NCBI GenBank assembly: GCA_004143945.1
Contig: SEHB01000002.1
Span: 611,300 to 675,299 of the forward strand
DNA: 64,000 nucleotides
Direction: 5' to 3'
DNA from: Lysobacteraceae bacterium
GTDB taxonomy: Bacteria > Pseudomonadota > Gammaproteobacteria > Xanthomonadales > Rhodanobacteraceae
Notes under the pieces: model-generated
Seen by the model: the letters and a program-made list of their open reading frames with translations, nothing else
Told to the model about the DNA's origin: nothing
Database searches by the model: none
Shown: piece after piece, positions 9,590-19,531 of the stretch
How positions within the stretch are numbered: the stretch's first letter is position 1
Layout of the letters: each line of letters opens with the position of its first letter
Program-made: the position numbers and the translations under genes

Positions 9590-11068
9590 TCAATCGAAAC
9601 CGTCGTCGAAGATGAAACCGGCGTCGATATCGAGCAGCAGATCGAGGTTCGTCACCGCGTTCGGGTAGCCCGAGGAGATGTTGAGCGTCGCGAAGCGCAG
9701 CGTATTGTCGCCATCGACGAGTTCGGACAAGGGCACGTCGATCGAGTGGTTGAAGCCGCCGGTCTGCCCGGGTTCGTCGAGCATGGCGGCTTCGCCGGGC
9801 GTGAACGCGCGCTCGTGCACCGGATGGTCATTGAGCTGGTAGCGCAGGCGCCCGGTGCCGAGGCGAATGCCGTCGACGTCGTAGCCCTGGTAGTAGCCGT
9901 TGAAGACGAGTCGCGCGCGGATCGCGTGTGCCAGCGATACCCCGGTCACCACGAGCGGGGCGCTCATCGCGCCGTTTCCGTCGGGAATCACGTATCCGAG
10001 GCTGTGGCCCTGGTGCTCGATCTCGTTGAATACGCCGGGTGGGAATTCGTCGTAGGTGGTTTCCGTCGACGGGATGCCTGCATCGGGCACTTCGTACTCG
10101 CGCGTCGTGGCCAGCACCGGACCGTCGAAGCCGATGTTGTCCCAATAGGTGTTCCATGACCGCAGCGGTCGCGGCAGTCCGCCGAACGTGATCGCGTATT
10201 TCCATGTCGCGTGGTTGTGCGCGAGCAGCGACACGTAGCCGCGCGAGAACGTCAACGGCGCGTCGAACTCGACCACCCGACGACTGGCCAGCGGCGGGAA
10301 CGTGATGCCGTCGGCCGACGGTTCGGACGTGAGGATCTCGAGCCGCTGCTGCGAAAGACGCAGCTCGACGCGGCACAGGCGTCCGCGTTGGTGCGGCACG
10401 TCGCCGGACTTGCCCGGTGCTGTCGTCATCGCATGGTCGCGCACGTCGTGCACCTCGACCGAATTGCCGAGGAACACGACCAGCAGTCCATTGCGCGGAT
10501 TCGGTCCGCGCCCGTTGATGTCCCAGCTCGGCGCGGGCGAAGGGTCCTCGCTGATCACCACGCTCGAATAGCCGAGCAGGAAATTCGACGCAAGGTCGGT
10601 ATCGAAAACGAGGGTCCCGGAGCGGCCGCCGAAGTCGAACGGCTGGCGGATGCGGTACGCGTTGCTGCCATAGTTCTGCGATCCCACCGCCGTCATCAGG
10701 TAGTGGCTTGCGATCGACGGCGCCGGATCGCACACGAGCGTGTCGCGCGAAAACGGCAGGAAGCCAATGACATCGCCGCGGCACGGCGGGGGCTCCTCGG
10801 GAATGAGTCCGAATTCGCCCTCCCAGACCCAGAACGTCTGGCCGTCGCCGGTGGAGAGCGAAGGCGCGTAACGCGTCGTGCTGAAGCGCGTGCGGCTCAA
10901 TTCGTTTCCGCGCCCGCGATCCCATCCAGGTGCTGGCCCGCCTTCGAAGGATTCGCAGAACGCGGGCTGCGCGAGGCCGCACGATTGGGCGTGCGTGACG
11001 GAGGGCACCGACGCAGCCGCCAGGACACACGCGCAGCCCGTTGCAGCCAGTCGCGCAGGCCGGCGCAT
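9590..11068 (-). CDS. Secreted protein of unknown function with C-terminal FDDGFD tag
   Basis: About 492 residues; I do not recognise the family. A signal peptide is clear (hydrophobic core then THAQS) from the ATG at 11068; another ATG at 11113 would lengthen it by 15 residues. Mature sequence begins with CGLAQPAFCESFEGG. Aromatic and Gly-rich beta-type sequence follows, suggesting a carbohydrate-binding or lamin-G-like sandwich fold, but this is only an impression. The extreme C-terminus is IFDDGFD, the motif shared by other exported proteins in this window. It is convergent with the FadL-like gene, whose terminator lies between them. Confidence 0.7.
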   Translation of the reverse strand: MRRPARLAATGCACVLAAASVPSVTHAQSCGLAQPAFCESFEGGPAPGWDRGRGNELSRTRFSTTRYAPSLSTGDGQTFWVWEGEFGLIPEEPPPCRGDVIGFLPFSRDTLVCDPAPSIASHYLMTAVGSQNYGSNAYRIRQPFDFGGRSGTLVFDTDLASNFLLGYSSVVISEDPSPAPSWDINGRGPNPRNGLLVVFLGNSVEVHDVRDHAMTTAPGKSGDVPHQRGRLCRVELRLSQQRLEILTSEPSADGITFPPLASRRVVEFDAPLTFSRGYVSLLAHNHATWKYAITFGGLPRPLRSWNTYWDNIGFDGPVLATTREYEVPDAGIPSTETTYDEFPPGVFNEIEHQGHSLGYVIPDGNGAMSAPLVVTGVSLAHAIRARLVFNGYYQGYDVDGIRLGTGRLRYQLNDHPVHERAFTPGEAAMLDEPGQTGGFNHSIDVPLSELVDGDNTLRFATLNISSGYPNAVTNLDLLLDIDAGFIFDDGFD

Positions 11069-11281
11069 CGAACGGCGACATGCGGGAACGGCGGGTGGCC
11101 CGCAACGGGTCATGCGCGAACTCCCCGACCGAGAGGATGCGGCATCGTAGGCGCGCGCGTCGTCCGCTTTGCGGGGGCAGTTCACAGTTCCGGCCGTGAG
11201 CGGGCCGGTCTGCAACCCTATCGACGGCGATCGCGGGGCGCCGCGGCGCCGGGCTGGCGGAACGGCCGGGGTTCGACGTTC

Positions 11282-11386
11282 CTACTGGCCGCGCCGACGC
11301 CGGTGGTCGGCCCAGAAGGCCATCGCGCCGCGCAGCAGCAGGGCGACCACGACGATGGCGCCGACGAACTCGAGCAATACGGCCAT
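11282..11386 (-). CDS. 34-residue single-span membrane protein
   Basis: A small frame encoding one hydrophobic helix (LLEFVGAIVVVALLLRGAMAF) followed by an Arg-rich end (DHRRRRGQ), typical of a tiny inner membrane protein with a cytoplasmic tail. The best support is the ribosome binding site: GGAGG five bases before the ATG. It lies between two secreted-protein genes on the same strand. I know no function for it. Confidence 0.5.
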   Translation of the reverse strand: MAVLLEFVGAIVVVALLLRGAMAFWADHRRRRGQ

Positions 11387-11463
11387 GCATGCCTCCGGAC
11401 GATGCGTGCGCGGCGCGCGCCGCGCATGGCGCGAGAGCGTAGCAGTTCGCCGCGCACGCCCGC

Positions 11464-12597
11464 TCAGGGCTGATCGAAGCCGTCTTCGAACAGGTCGTCC
11501 CAGGTCTGGTTCTCGTACGCGCCGACGTCGGTCGCGCCGAAGCGATCGCGCGGGTTCGCGTCGAGGTCGAGCACGCTCAGCGGGGTATTCGGAACCGGCG
11601 CGATCCCGCGGTTGACCAGGGATGAATCGTCGCGCAGGCGATAGTCGCGGTTGGGCGCATCGACGAAACCCGGATCGCCGGACAGCGGATCCGTGCTCGC
11701 GACCGGCAGGTTGCCGCCGACGGTTCCGACGAGGCTCGAGGCGGCCGCGACGCTGCCGTCGCCGATGCCGATCACCGCGCCGCCTTCGAGATTGAGGTCG
11801 GAGATCGCATTGTCTGCGAACAGGCTGTTGACGATGTCCATGTGCACGCCGCCCGCGAGTCCCGCATGCAGGCCGCAGCCGCGCGGGCCCTGGCCGGCGC
11901 AGCGGCCGCCGACGAACGTGCTGTTCGCGACCACCACCGCGTGCGCAACGCCGTCCTGGGTCGCGTTGACCGTGATCGCCGCGTGGCCGAACGCGCTGCT
12001 CGACGCGCTGTTGCCCGCGAACAGGCTGTTGGCGATGCGCACGAGGCCGTTCTTCACGTAGAGGTTCGCGCCGCCGCCGAAATAGCCCTCGTTGTCCGCG
12101 ACGATGAGGTTCTCGAGCCGGAACTCCGCGAGCGAGTCGGCGAACGAATTGAGGTCGAGGCCGCCGCCGCGCTGGAAGGCGGCGGAGTCGCCCCAGCCGT
12201 TGCGCACGCTGAGGTTGTAGACCGCGAAGCTCGCGAACGCGCTCGTGCCCGAATCCGGGAAGTATGCGATGCGCAGCACCTGGTGCTGGCCGGCGCCGTC
12301 GAGGATCGTGCGCGAGGCGTCGAGGCGCATCTGCGCGCAGTCGTTGCCGTCGACGGGGTACCAGCCGCCGGTCAGCGCGAGCCAGCCCGCATTCTGCGAG
12401 TTGTAGACGAACGAGCCGTTGAACGTCGTGTAGATGCCTTCGCGCAGCTTGATCTCGTCGTCGCCGGGCGACGCGGCCGCAGCCGTCAGCGCCTGCTGCA
12501 GTTCGTTGTGGTCGCGCACGCACCAGCTGTCCGCGCGGACCTGGGTGGCCGTCGCCAAGAGCAGTACGCCTGCAAGTCCGATGATCGCCGTACGCAT
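11464..12597 (-). CDS. Secreted parallel beta-helix protein with C-terminal LFEDGFD tag
   Basis: 377 residues with a signal peptide (IIGLAGVLLLATATQVRA). The body has short repeating turns with N-rich or G-rich corners (FRLENLIVADN, LVRIANSLFAGNSA, HMDIVNSLFADNA), the pattern of right-handed parallel beta-helix / pectate-lyase-like folds. It closes with DPGFVDAPNRDYRL ... DVGAYE, common at the end of such bacterial surface proteins, then LFEDGFDQP. Enzymatic activity is not evident. The frame remains open upstream to 12840, but that part is REP-type repeat DNA, so the ATG at 12597 followed by a signal peptide is the start. Confidence 0.78.
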   Translation of the reverse strand: MRTAIIGLAGVLLLATATQVRADSWCVRDHNELQQALTAAAASPGDDEIKLREGIYTTFNGSFVYNSQNAGWLALTGGWYPVDGNDCAQMRLDASRTILDGAGQHQVLRIAYFPDSGTSAFASFAVYNLSVRNGWGDSAAFQRGGGLDLNSFADSLAEFRLENLIVADNEGYFGGGANLYVKNGLVRIANSLFAGNSASSSAFGHAAITVNATQDGVAHAVVVANSTFVGGRCAGQGPRGCGLHAGLAGGVHMDIVNSLFADNAISDLNLEGGAVIGIGDGSVAAASSLVGTVGGNLPVASTDPLSGDPGFVDAPNRDYRLRDDSSLVNRGIAPVPNTPLSVLDLDANPRDRFGATDVGAYENQTWDDLFEDGFDQP

Positions 12598-12942
12598 GTC
12601 GTGTCCCGTTGCGGATGCCTGACCTCCCATACGCGATGCGGAGGCGAAAACCCGAACGGTTGGAAGCATCGTCATTGCGATGTGCGCGCGGACGACGCAT
12701 GAACAAGCGGCGGACCGGCTGCAGGGCGTTGCACCCGGGCCGAACAGCTCGCGGCTGAAGCCGCTTCCGCAAGGCGCGGCGGAGGTATCGGGCGGGTCGT
12801 GCTGAAGACCTTCCCACAAGGCGGCGCAGGCAGCGGCCACATGGGGTGTGGGAGGGACTTCAGTCCCGAGCCCTTCGCGCGAAAGCTGTCCAGGCTCGCG
12901 TTGCTTGCGCGCGCGCGAACCCGCGCCCGCGCGGCGTCGGAA
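12598..12942. other. Gene-free spacer rich in REP-like palindromes
   Basis: Within this spacer, GCTCGCGGCTGAAGCCGC (near 12750) and GTGTGGGAGGGACTTCAGTC (near 12845) are of the kind seen in pseudomonad and xanthomonad REP elements, with an internal TGAAGCCGC / GACTTCAGTC palindrome. I see no gene. It must also hold the promoter of the beta-helix gene, but no convincing -35/-10 pair stands out. Confidence 0.6.
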
Positions 12943-15900
12943 TCACTCCCCGAGCGTCAGCAGCGACGCATTGCCGCCCGCGGCGGTCGTGTTGATCGTC
13001 AGCGTGCGCTCGGTCGCGAAGCGAACGAGGTAGTGCGGGCCGCCGGCCTTCGGGCCGGTGCCGCTGAGGCCTTCGCCGCCGAACGGCTGCACGCCGACCA
13101 CCGCGCCGATCTGGTTGCGGTTGACGTAGCAGTTGCCGACTTTCGCGCGGCGCGCGATGTGGTCGATCGTCGCGTCGATGCGGCTGTGGATGCCGAGCGT
13201 GAGGCCGAAGCCGGTCGCGTTGATCGCGTCGATGACCTGGTCGAGCTGGTCGGATTTCCAGCGCAGCACGTGCAGCACCGGGCCGAACACCTCGTGCGTG
13301 AGCAGCGACAGTGACGGCAGTTCGTACGCGCGCGGCGCGAAGAAGGTGCCGTGCTCGCTGCCGGGCGCGGGCGTCGCCTCGGCGAGCTTGCTGGCCTCGC
13401 GGTCCATGCGCTCGCAGTGTTCGACGAGGAAGCGGCGGGACGGTTCGTCGATGACCGGCCCGACGTCGGTCGACAGCCTGCCCGGATCGCCGACCACGAG
13501 TTCGGCCATCGCGCCCTTCAGCATCTCGATGACCTTGTCCGCGATGTCGTCCTGCACGTAGAGCACGCGCGCGGCCGAGCAGCGCTGGCCGGCCGAGTCG
13601 AACGCGGACGCGAGCACGTCCTTGACGAGCTGCTCGGGCAGCGCCGAGGAATCGGCGATCAGCGCGTTCTGTCCCCCGGTCTCGGCGATCAGCGCGGCGA
13701 TCGGCGCATTGCGCGCGGCGAGCGTGCGGTTGATCGTCCATGCGGTTTCGGTGGAGCCGGTGAAGCAGACACCCGACACCTCGGGCCTGGTCAGCAGCGT
13801 GTTGCCGAGCACGGAGCCCTTGCACGGCACGAACTGCAGCGCCGCGGCGGGCACGCCCGCTTCGTGCAACAGCTTCACCGCGGCATGGCCGATCAGCGTG
13901 GTCTGGTCGGCGGGCTTGGCGATCACCGCGTTGCCCGCGGCGAGGCCGGCCGCGACCTGGCCCATGAAGATCGCGAGCGGGAAGTTCCACGGGCTGATGC
14001 AGACGAACACGCCGCGACCGCGCAGGAACAGCTGGTTCGATTCGCCGGTCGGACCGGGCAACGCTTCCGGCTGGCCGAACAGGCGCCGCGCGAGCGCCGC
14101 GTAGTAGCGGCACATGTCGGCGGCCTCGCGCACTTCGGAAATCGCCGCGGGGATCGTCTTGCCGGCCTCGCGCACGCACAGCGCGATGAATTCGCCGCGG
14201 CGCTGCTCGAGCAGGTCGGCCGCGTGTTCGAGGATCGCCGCGCGGCTCGCGGCCGGCAGCAGGTCCCACTCGGGCTGCGCCGCGACCGCGTTCGCGAGCG
14301 CGCGTTCGATCGTCGCGGCGTCCGCGTTGCGGCTGCGCCCGACGACCTCGCGGCGATCGGCCGGATTGGTCACGTCGCGCTCGGCTTCGGCACTGGCCGA
14401 GCCCGGCACCAGCGGCTGCGCGGCCCACGGCGCGCGCGACGCGTTGACCGCATCCGCGAGGGCCTTGAGTTCGTTGTCGTTGGCGAGGTTGACGCCCATC
14501 GAATTCTTCCTGGAGACGTGACCGGGGTTGTGCGCGTGCGCGGACTCCTCGCCGTACAGGCGCAGCGGCAGCGGGATGCGCGGGTGCGGGCGCGATGCGA
14601 ACGCGCGCACGGTTTCGGACGGATCGGCGACGAGGTCGCGGATCGCGACGTCCTCGTCGACGATCCGGTTCACGAACGAGGTGTTCGCGCCGTTCTCGAG
14701 CAGGCGCCTGACGAGGTAGGGCAACAGGTCCTCGTGGCTGCCCACCGGCGCGTAGACGCGGCACGGCACGTCGAGATGGTCCTCGCCGATCACCTCGGCA
14801 TAGAGGTCCGCGCCCATGCCGTGCAGGCGCTGGTATTCGAACGGGCGCCCGCGCGCGACATGGTGGATCGCCGCGATCGTGTGCGCGTTGTGTGTCGCGA
14901 ACTGCGGGTAGACGAGGTCGGCGCCCGCGTCGAACAGGCGCCGCGCGCAGGCGAGGTAGGACACGTCGGTGTTCGGCTTGCGCGTGAACACCGGATAGCC
15001 CGCGAGGCCGAGTTCCTGCGCGCGCTTGATCTCCGAATCCCAGTAGGCGCCCTTGACCAGGCGCACGCACCAGCGCCGCTGCGCCTTGCGCGCGGTCTCG
15101 GCGAGCCAGTCGATCACGAACGGCGCGCGCTTCTGGTACGCCTGCACCGCGAGGCCGAAGCCGTCCCAGCCCGCGAGCGACGCGTCCGCGAACACCGCAC
15201 CGATCACTTCGAGCGACAGTTCGAGCCGGTCCGCTTCCTCGGCGTCGACGGTCATGCCGATGCCGTTGTGCCTGGCCAGCTGCGCGAGCTCGAGCATCTT
15301 CGGCACGAGCTCGGCATGCACGCGCGCACGCTTGGCGACCTCGTAGCGCGGATGCAGCGCCGACAGCTTGACCGAGATCGATGGCGCCGCGAGCACGCTG
15401 TCAAACGGCCCGCGCCGGCCGAGCGCGGCGATCGCGTCCTTGTAGGCCTTGTGGTAGCGCTCGGCATCGGGCTGGGTCAGCGCCGCCTCGCCGAGCATGT
15501 CGTAGGAATAGCGGTAGGCCGCGTTGTCCTTGTGCGCGGAACGGTCGAGCGCTTCCTCGATCGTGCGACCCATCACGAACTGGTGGCCCATGATGCGCAT
15601 CGCCTGGCGCACCGCGAGGCGCACCACCGGCTCGCCCGCGCGCCCGACCAGGCGCTTGAGCGCGCCGCCGAAGTCGCGGCGCGTGTCCTCGGCCAGCGCG
15701 ACGAGGCGGCCGGTCAGCATCAGGCCCCAGGTCGAGGCGTTGACGAACATCGAATCGCTGCCGCCGAGATGCCTTTTCCAGTCGGCCTCGCCGAGCTTGT
15801 CGCGGATCAGCTTGTCCGCGGTGGGCGAATCGGGGATGCGCAGCAGCGCCTCGGCCACGCACATCAGCAGCACGCCTTCCTCGCTCGAGAGGTCGTACTG

Positions 15901-16125
15901 GCGCATGAAGGATTCGACCGCGCTCTGGTCCGAGGCCTTGCTGCGCACGCGCGCGACGAGTTCGGTCGCGCGCGCGAGCACGAGCTCGCGTTCGGCCGGC
16001 GGCAAGCTGGCCTGGCCGAGCAGTTCCTCGACCGCCTCGGCCTCGTCACGTGCCCACGCCGCGGTGATGCGGGCCCAGGTCGCCGTGGCGGCGGGAGGGA
16101 GCTCGGGTATCAACTGTGCGGTCAA
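12943..16125 (-). CDS. putA: Bifunctional proline dehydrogenase / delta-1-pyrroline-5-carboxylate dehydrogenase
   Basis: About 1060 residues. The N-terminal half is the FAD proline dehydrogenase barrel (RLVKGAYWDSEIKRAQ is its hallmark). The C-terminal half is an aldehyde dehydrogenase fold with Glu815 (in ETGGQNA) and catalytic Cys849 (in AGQRCSAAR). It oxidises proline to glutamate at the membrane. The N-terminal ribbon-helix-helix repressor domain of trifunctional PutA (about 1320 residues) is absent, so the protein should not autoregulate by DNA binding. The start was taken as TTG at 16125, with GAGG seven bases upstream and homology from there; the frame stays open to 16287 without family sequence. 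The gene diverges from the cox cluster. Confidence 0.93.
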   Translation of the reverse strand: MTAQLIPELPPAATATWARITAAWARDEAEAVEELLGQASLPPAERELVLARATELVARVRSKASDQSAVESFMRQYDLSSEEGVLLMCVAEALLRIPDSPTADKLIRDKLGEADWKRHLGGSDSMFVNASTWGLMLTGRLVALAEDTRRDFGGALKRLVGRAGEPVVRLAVRQAMRIMGHQFVMGRTIEEALDRSAHKDNAAYRYSYDMLGEAALTQPDAERYHKAYKDAIAALGRRGPFDSVLAAPSISVKLSALHPRYEVAKRARVHAELVPKMLELAQLARHNGIGMTVDAEEADRLELSLEVIGAVFADASLAGWDGFGLAVQAYQKRAPFVIDWLAETARKAQRRWCVRLVKGAYWDSEIKRAQELGLAGYPVFTRKPNTDVSYLACARRLFDAGADLVYPQFATHNAHTIAAIHHVARGRPFEYQRLHGMGADLYAEVIGEDHLDVPCRVYAPVGSHEDLLPYLVRRLLENGANTSFVNRIVDEDVAIRDLVADPSETVRAFASRPHPRIPLPLRLYGEESAHAHNPGHVSRKNSMGVNLANDNELKALADAVNASRAPWAAQPLVPGSASAEAERDVTNPADRREVVGRSRNADAATIERALANAVAAQPEWDLLPAASRAAILEHAADLLEQRRGEFIALCVREAGKTIPAAISEVREAADMCRYYAALARRLFGQPEALPGPTGESNQLFLRGRGVFVCISPWNFPLAIFMGQVAAGLAAGNAVIAKPADQTTLIGHAAVKLLHEAGVPAAALQFVPCKGSVLGNTLLTRPEVSGVCFTGSTETAWTINRTLAARNAPIAALIAETGGQNALIADSSALPEQLVKDVLASAFDSAGQRCSAARVLYVQDDIADKVIEMLKGAMAELVVGDPGRLSTDVGPVIDEPSRRFLVEHCERMDREASKLAEATPAPGSEHGTFFAPRAYELPSLSLLTHEVFGPVLHVLRWKSDQLDQVIDAINATGFGLTLGIHSRIDATIDHIARRAKVGNCYVNRNQIGAVVGVQPFGGEGLSGTGPKAGGPHYLVRFATERTLTINTTAAGGNASLLTLGE

Positions 16126-16263
16126 GGCGAACCTCGTCTCGGTGCCGCCGGTGCACGGCGGATGGTCCGCTAGTGTAGTGAGCGCCGGCCCCAGCGTGTA
16201 GTGACCGCGCGCGCGGGCGCGGCCCAGGACGCGGTGCAGCGCGGCTCGCACGGGCGTGGCGAG

Positions 16264-16293
16264 TTGCCGCGCGCGCTCGCGCTCCACTATGAT
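16264..16293 (+). promoter_or_regulatory. Candidate sigma70 promoter for the cox cluster
   Basis: TTGCCG (16264-16269), an 18-base spacer and TATGAT (16288-16293) lie about 110 bases before coxB, in the divergent putA-coxB spacer. The -10 is near consensus and the -35 keeps TTG. This is inferred from sequence only. Confidence 0.45.
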
Positions 16294-16400
16294 CTACCGG
16301 ATTACGCCCCGATCCGCCGAGATGTCACGGCCTGCGTCGGAGCTCGCCCGCGACAGCGGGCGATGCGGGGCGAAACCGGCCGTTCTGACAGGTGATGGCA

Positions 16401-17300
16401 ATGATTTCATCCGGGGTCCTGCGCGCCAGGCGCGCCTTCGCGGCGCTCGCGTTGCTGGCGGGAGGCGCCGCCATGGCGAATCCAGAGCCGTGGCAGCTCA
16501 ACATGACGCCCGGCGTGACGTCGATCGCGCAGCGCATCCATGGCGTGCACATGCTCGCGTTCTGGGTCTGCGTCGTGATCGGCATCATCGTGTTCGGCGC
16601 GATGATTTACGCGATGGTGCGCTTCCGCAAGTCGAAGGGCGCGGTTGCCGCGACCTGGAGCCACAACACGACGATGGAAGCGATCTGGACCGTGATCCCG
16701 ATCATCATCCTCGTGGTGATGGCGTGGCCGGCGACCAAGCTGCTGGTCGACATGGCCGACGTCGAGAATTCCGAGATGACCGTGAAGGTCACCGGCTACC
16801 AGTGGAAGTGGCGCTACGAGTACGTCAACTACTACGACCAGTCGCCCGGCATCAATTTCATCTCGAGCCTCGCCGCCGACTCCAACGTCGCGCGCCAGCC
16901 GGGTTCGAACGTCGACCCCGCCTCGATCCGCGACGGCGACTATCCGAGCTACCTGCTCGAGGTCGACAAGCCGCTGGTGCTGCCGGTCGGCGTCAAGGTG
17001 CGCTTCGTGATCACCGCCGACGACGTGATCCACGCCTGGTGGGTGCCGAGCCTCGGCTGGAAGCAGGATGCGATCCCCGGGATCATCAATTCGCGCTGGA
17101 CGCAGATCGACACGCCGGGCACCTACCGCGGCCAGTGCGCCGAGCTGTGCGGCAAGGACCACGGTTACATGCCGATCGTCGTGAAGGCGTTGCCGAAGGC
17201 GGAGTTCGAGCAGTGGCTGGCCGCGCAGCAGGCCGCGCAGGCCGCCGCGAAGGCGCCCGCCACCGTGCACGTCGCCGGCACGTCTGTCACCCAAGGCTGA
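16401..17300 (+). CDS. coxB: Cytochrome c oxidase subunit II
   Basis: 299 residues: signal sequence, two membrane helices (about 50-75 and 95-115), then the periplasmic CuA domain. The CuA ligands are complete: His in DDVIHAWW, then Cys246, Cys250 and His254 in [17 protein letters not shown] is the aromatic electron-entry stretch. It accepts electrons from cytochrome c for the aa3 oxidase. There are in-frame starts at 16392 (GTG), 16395 and 16401; I prefer 16401 because AGGTGA lies about six bases before it. There is no C-terminal cytochrome c domain. Confidence 0.93.
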   Translation: MISSGVLRARRAFAALALLAGGAAMANPEPWQLNMTPGVTSIAQRIHGVHMLAFWVCVVIGIIVFGAMIYAMVRFRKSKGAVAATWSHNTTMEAIWTVIPIIILVVMAWPATKLLVDMADVENSEMTVKVTGYQWKWRYEYVNYYDQSPGINFISSLAADSNVARQPGSNVDPASIRDGDYPSYLLEVDKPLVLPVGVKVRFVITADDVIHAWWVPSLGWKQDAIPGIINSRWTQIDTPGTYRGQCAELCGKDHGYMPIVVKALPKAEFEQWLAAQQAAQAAAKAPATVHVAGTSVTQG

Positions 17301-17373
17301 TCGCACACCCGTTTCATCCCGCCGCCGGCCGGCCACCCGCCGCGCGGAAGGGACACCAGAGAGGTTTCAGGCC

Positions 17374-18773
17374 ATGGCCGCAGTCAATCCCGCCATCCAC
17401 CACGACGTCCACGACGACCACGACCACAAGCCGCAAGGCTTCCTGCATCGCTGGCTGTTCACGACCAACCACAAGGACATCGGTACGCTGTACCTGGTGT
17501 TCTCGCTGCTGATGTTCTTCATCGGCGGCTCGATGGCGATGGTCATCCGTGCGGAACTGTTCCAGCCCGGCCTGCAGCTCGTGCAGCCCGAGTTCTTCAA
17601 CTCGATGACCACGATGCACGCGCTGATCATGATCTTCGGCGCGGTGATGCCGGCGTTCGTCGGCCTCGGCAACTGGATGATCCCGCTGATGGTCGGCGCG
17701 CCGGACATGGCGCTGCCGCGCATGAACAACTGGTCGTTCTGGATCCTGCCGTTCGCGTTCTTCCTGCTGCTGATGACGCTGTTCCTCCCTGGCGGCGCGC
17801 CGCAGGGCGGCTGGACCATGTATCCGCCGCTGTCGCTGCAGGGCGGCAGCAACGTCGCCTTCATGATCTTCGCGGTGCACCTGATGGGCATCAGCTCGAT
17901 CATGGGCGCGATCAACATCATCGCGACGATCCTCAACATGCGCGCGCCGGGCATGGACCTGCTCAAGATGCCGGTGTTCGTGTGGAGCTGGCTGATCACC
18001 GCGTTCCTGCTGATCGCGGTGATGCCGGTGCTCGCGGGCGCGGTCACCATGCTGCTGACCGACAAGTTCTTCGGCACCAGCTTCTTCAATGCGGCCGGCG
18101 GCGGCGACCCGGTGATGTTCCAGCACATCTTCTGGTTCTTCGGGCACCCCGAGGTCTACATCATGATCCTGCCGGCGTTCGGCATCGTGTCGGAGATCAT
18201 CCCGACCTTCAGCCGCAAGCCGCGTTCGTCGTGCTGTTCACGATCGGCGGGTTCTCGGGCGTCATGTGCGCGATCGTCCCGGCCGACTTCCAGTACCAGG
18301 ACACCTACTTCGTGGTGGCGCATTTCCACTACGTGCTCGTGACCGGCGCGGTATTCGCGATCATGGGGTCGGCCTACTACTGGCTGCCGAAGTGGTGCGG
18401 GAACATGTATTCCGAGCGCTGGGGCAAGATCCATTTCTGGATGAGCACGATCTCGGTCAACGTCCTGTTCTTCCCGCAGCACTTCCTCGGCCTCGCGGGC
18501 ATGCCGCGGCGCATCCCCGACTACAACGTCGCGTTCGCGGATTTCAACATGATCTCCTCGATCGGCGGCTTCTGGTTCGGCGCGAGCCAGCTGATCTTCG
18601 TCGGCGTGGTCGTGCACGCGGTGTACTTCTCCAGGCAGCGTGCGACCAGCCAGGTCTGGGAAGGCGCGCATGGCCTGGAGTGGACGGTGCCGTCGCCGGC
18701 GCCGCACCACACGTTCACGACGCCGCCGGTGATCGACAACAGCATGCTGGCGCACGGTGACGTGAGTCATTAG
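17374..18773 (+). pseudogene. coxA: Cytochrome c oxidase subunit I, internal deletion and frameshift
   Basis: Two frames together resemble CoxA. The first (17374 to about 18222) runs from [12 protein letters not shown] through [14 protein letters not shown] to FSRKP. The second (from about 18222 to the TAG at 18773) resumes with [12 protein letters not shown] and continues through [10 protein letters not shown], the heme a and a3 histidines. Intact proteins have roughly 70 residues between these points, including WAHHMFTVG (two CuB histidines) and the K-channel lysine region; all are missing and the frame shifts at 18220-18224. A frame-1 product would stop at 18342. As written this cannot make a working oxidase subunit. 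It is either a real deletion mutant or a sequence/assembly error. All other cox genes look intact. Confidence 0.88.
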
Positions 18774-18880
18774 TTCTTGCGATCATCCATGATCGCGAGA
18801 ATCAGGAAGCAGCGATCCGTGGCTGCACTTTTCAACCAACACCCTCCCGATACGGGTATCGCGGGAGTGGCCACAGGAAG

Positions 18881-19501
18881 ATGCTGGGCACCGTGGACAC
18901 CGCGCAATCCAATGGCGGCCGGGACGAGACGGATCGACGCCACCTCGGCGTGCTGAAGGTCGGGCTGGTGGTGTGCGCGTGCGCGTTCCTGTTCGGGTTC
19001 GCGATGGTGCCGCTCTACCGCGTGGTCTGCGAGCAGGTGCTCGGGATCAAGCTCGCCGAGGTGCCGGTCGGGGCCGCGGCGGCCGAGGGCCTCGTCGAGG
19101 ACACGAGCCGCATCGTCATCGTGCAGTTCGTGGCCGGCGTCAACAGCCGCCTCCCGTGGGAGTTCGCGCCGGAGATCGCGCGCATCGAAGTGCACCCGGG
19201 CAAGCTCACCGAGGCCTGGTTCGACGCGCGCAACCTGTCGGGCGAGCCGATCGTCGGCAACGCGGTGCCGAGCGTGGCGCCGAGCGAGGCCTCGCTGTAT
19301 TTCAGCAAGACCGAATGCTTCTGCTTCACCGAGCAGGTACTGCAAGCCGGCGAATCGCGGCGCATGCCGGTGCGCTTCTTCGTCGATCCGCGGCTGCCCG
19401 CCGGCATCGGCGAGTTGACGCTGTCGTACACGTTCTACGAAAACGAAGTCGCCACGCGGCGGCTGGCCGATACCGCCTCGCCGCAACCGGCGGCCGGTTG
19501 A
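18881..19501 (+). CDS. ctaG: Cytochrome c oxidase copper chaperone Cox11/CtaG
   Basis: 206 residues with one N-terminal membrane helix (about 28-50) and the periplasmic immunoglobulin-like Cox11 domain. The copper-binding motif CFCF is present in KTECFCFTEQ. The protein inserts CuB into subunit I. It sits between coxA and coxC as in many proteobacteria. The ATG at 18881 has AGGAAG directly before it, unusually close; a GTG at 18893 would be better spaced and is a possible alternative. The 107 bases between coxA and ctaG carry no clear gene. Confidence 0.92.
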   Translation: MLGTVDTAQSNGGRDETDRRHLGVLKVGLVVCACAFLFGFAMVPLYRVVCEQVLGIKLAEVPVGAAAAEGLVEDTSRIVIVQFVAGVNSRLPWEFAPEIARIEVHPGKLTEAWFDARNLSGEPIVGNAVPSVAPSEASLYFSKTECFCFTEQVLQAGESRRMPVRFFVDPRLPAGIGELTLSYTFYENEVATRRLADTASPQPAAG

Positions 19502-19531
19502 CACTACGCACACTGAGCAGGACACGTCGCC

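Noticed and set aside
13351..16173. 940-codon open frame on the plus strand opposite putA
   Set aside because: It is antisense to a clear PutA; composition is Arg/Ala/Glu-rich with no domain, as expected of shadow frames in high-GC DNA.
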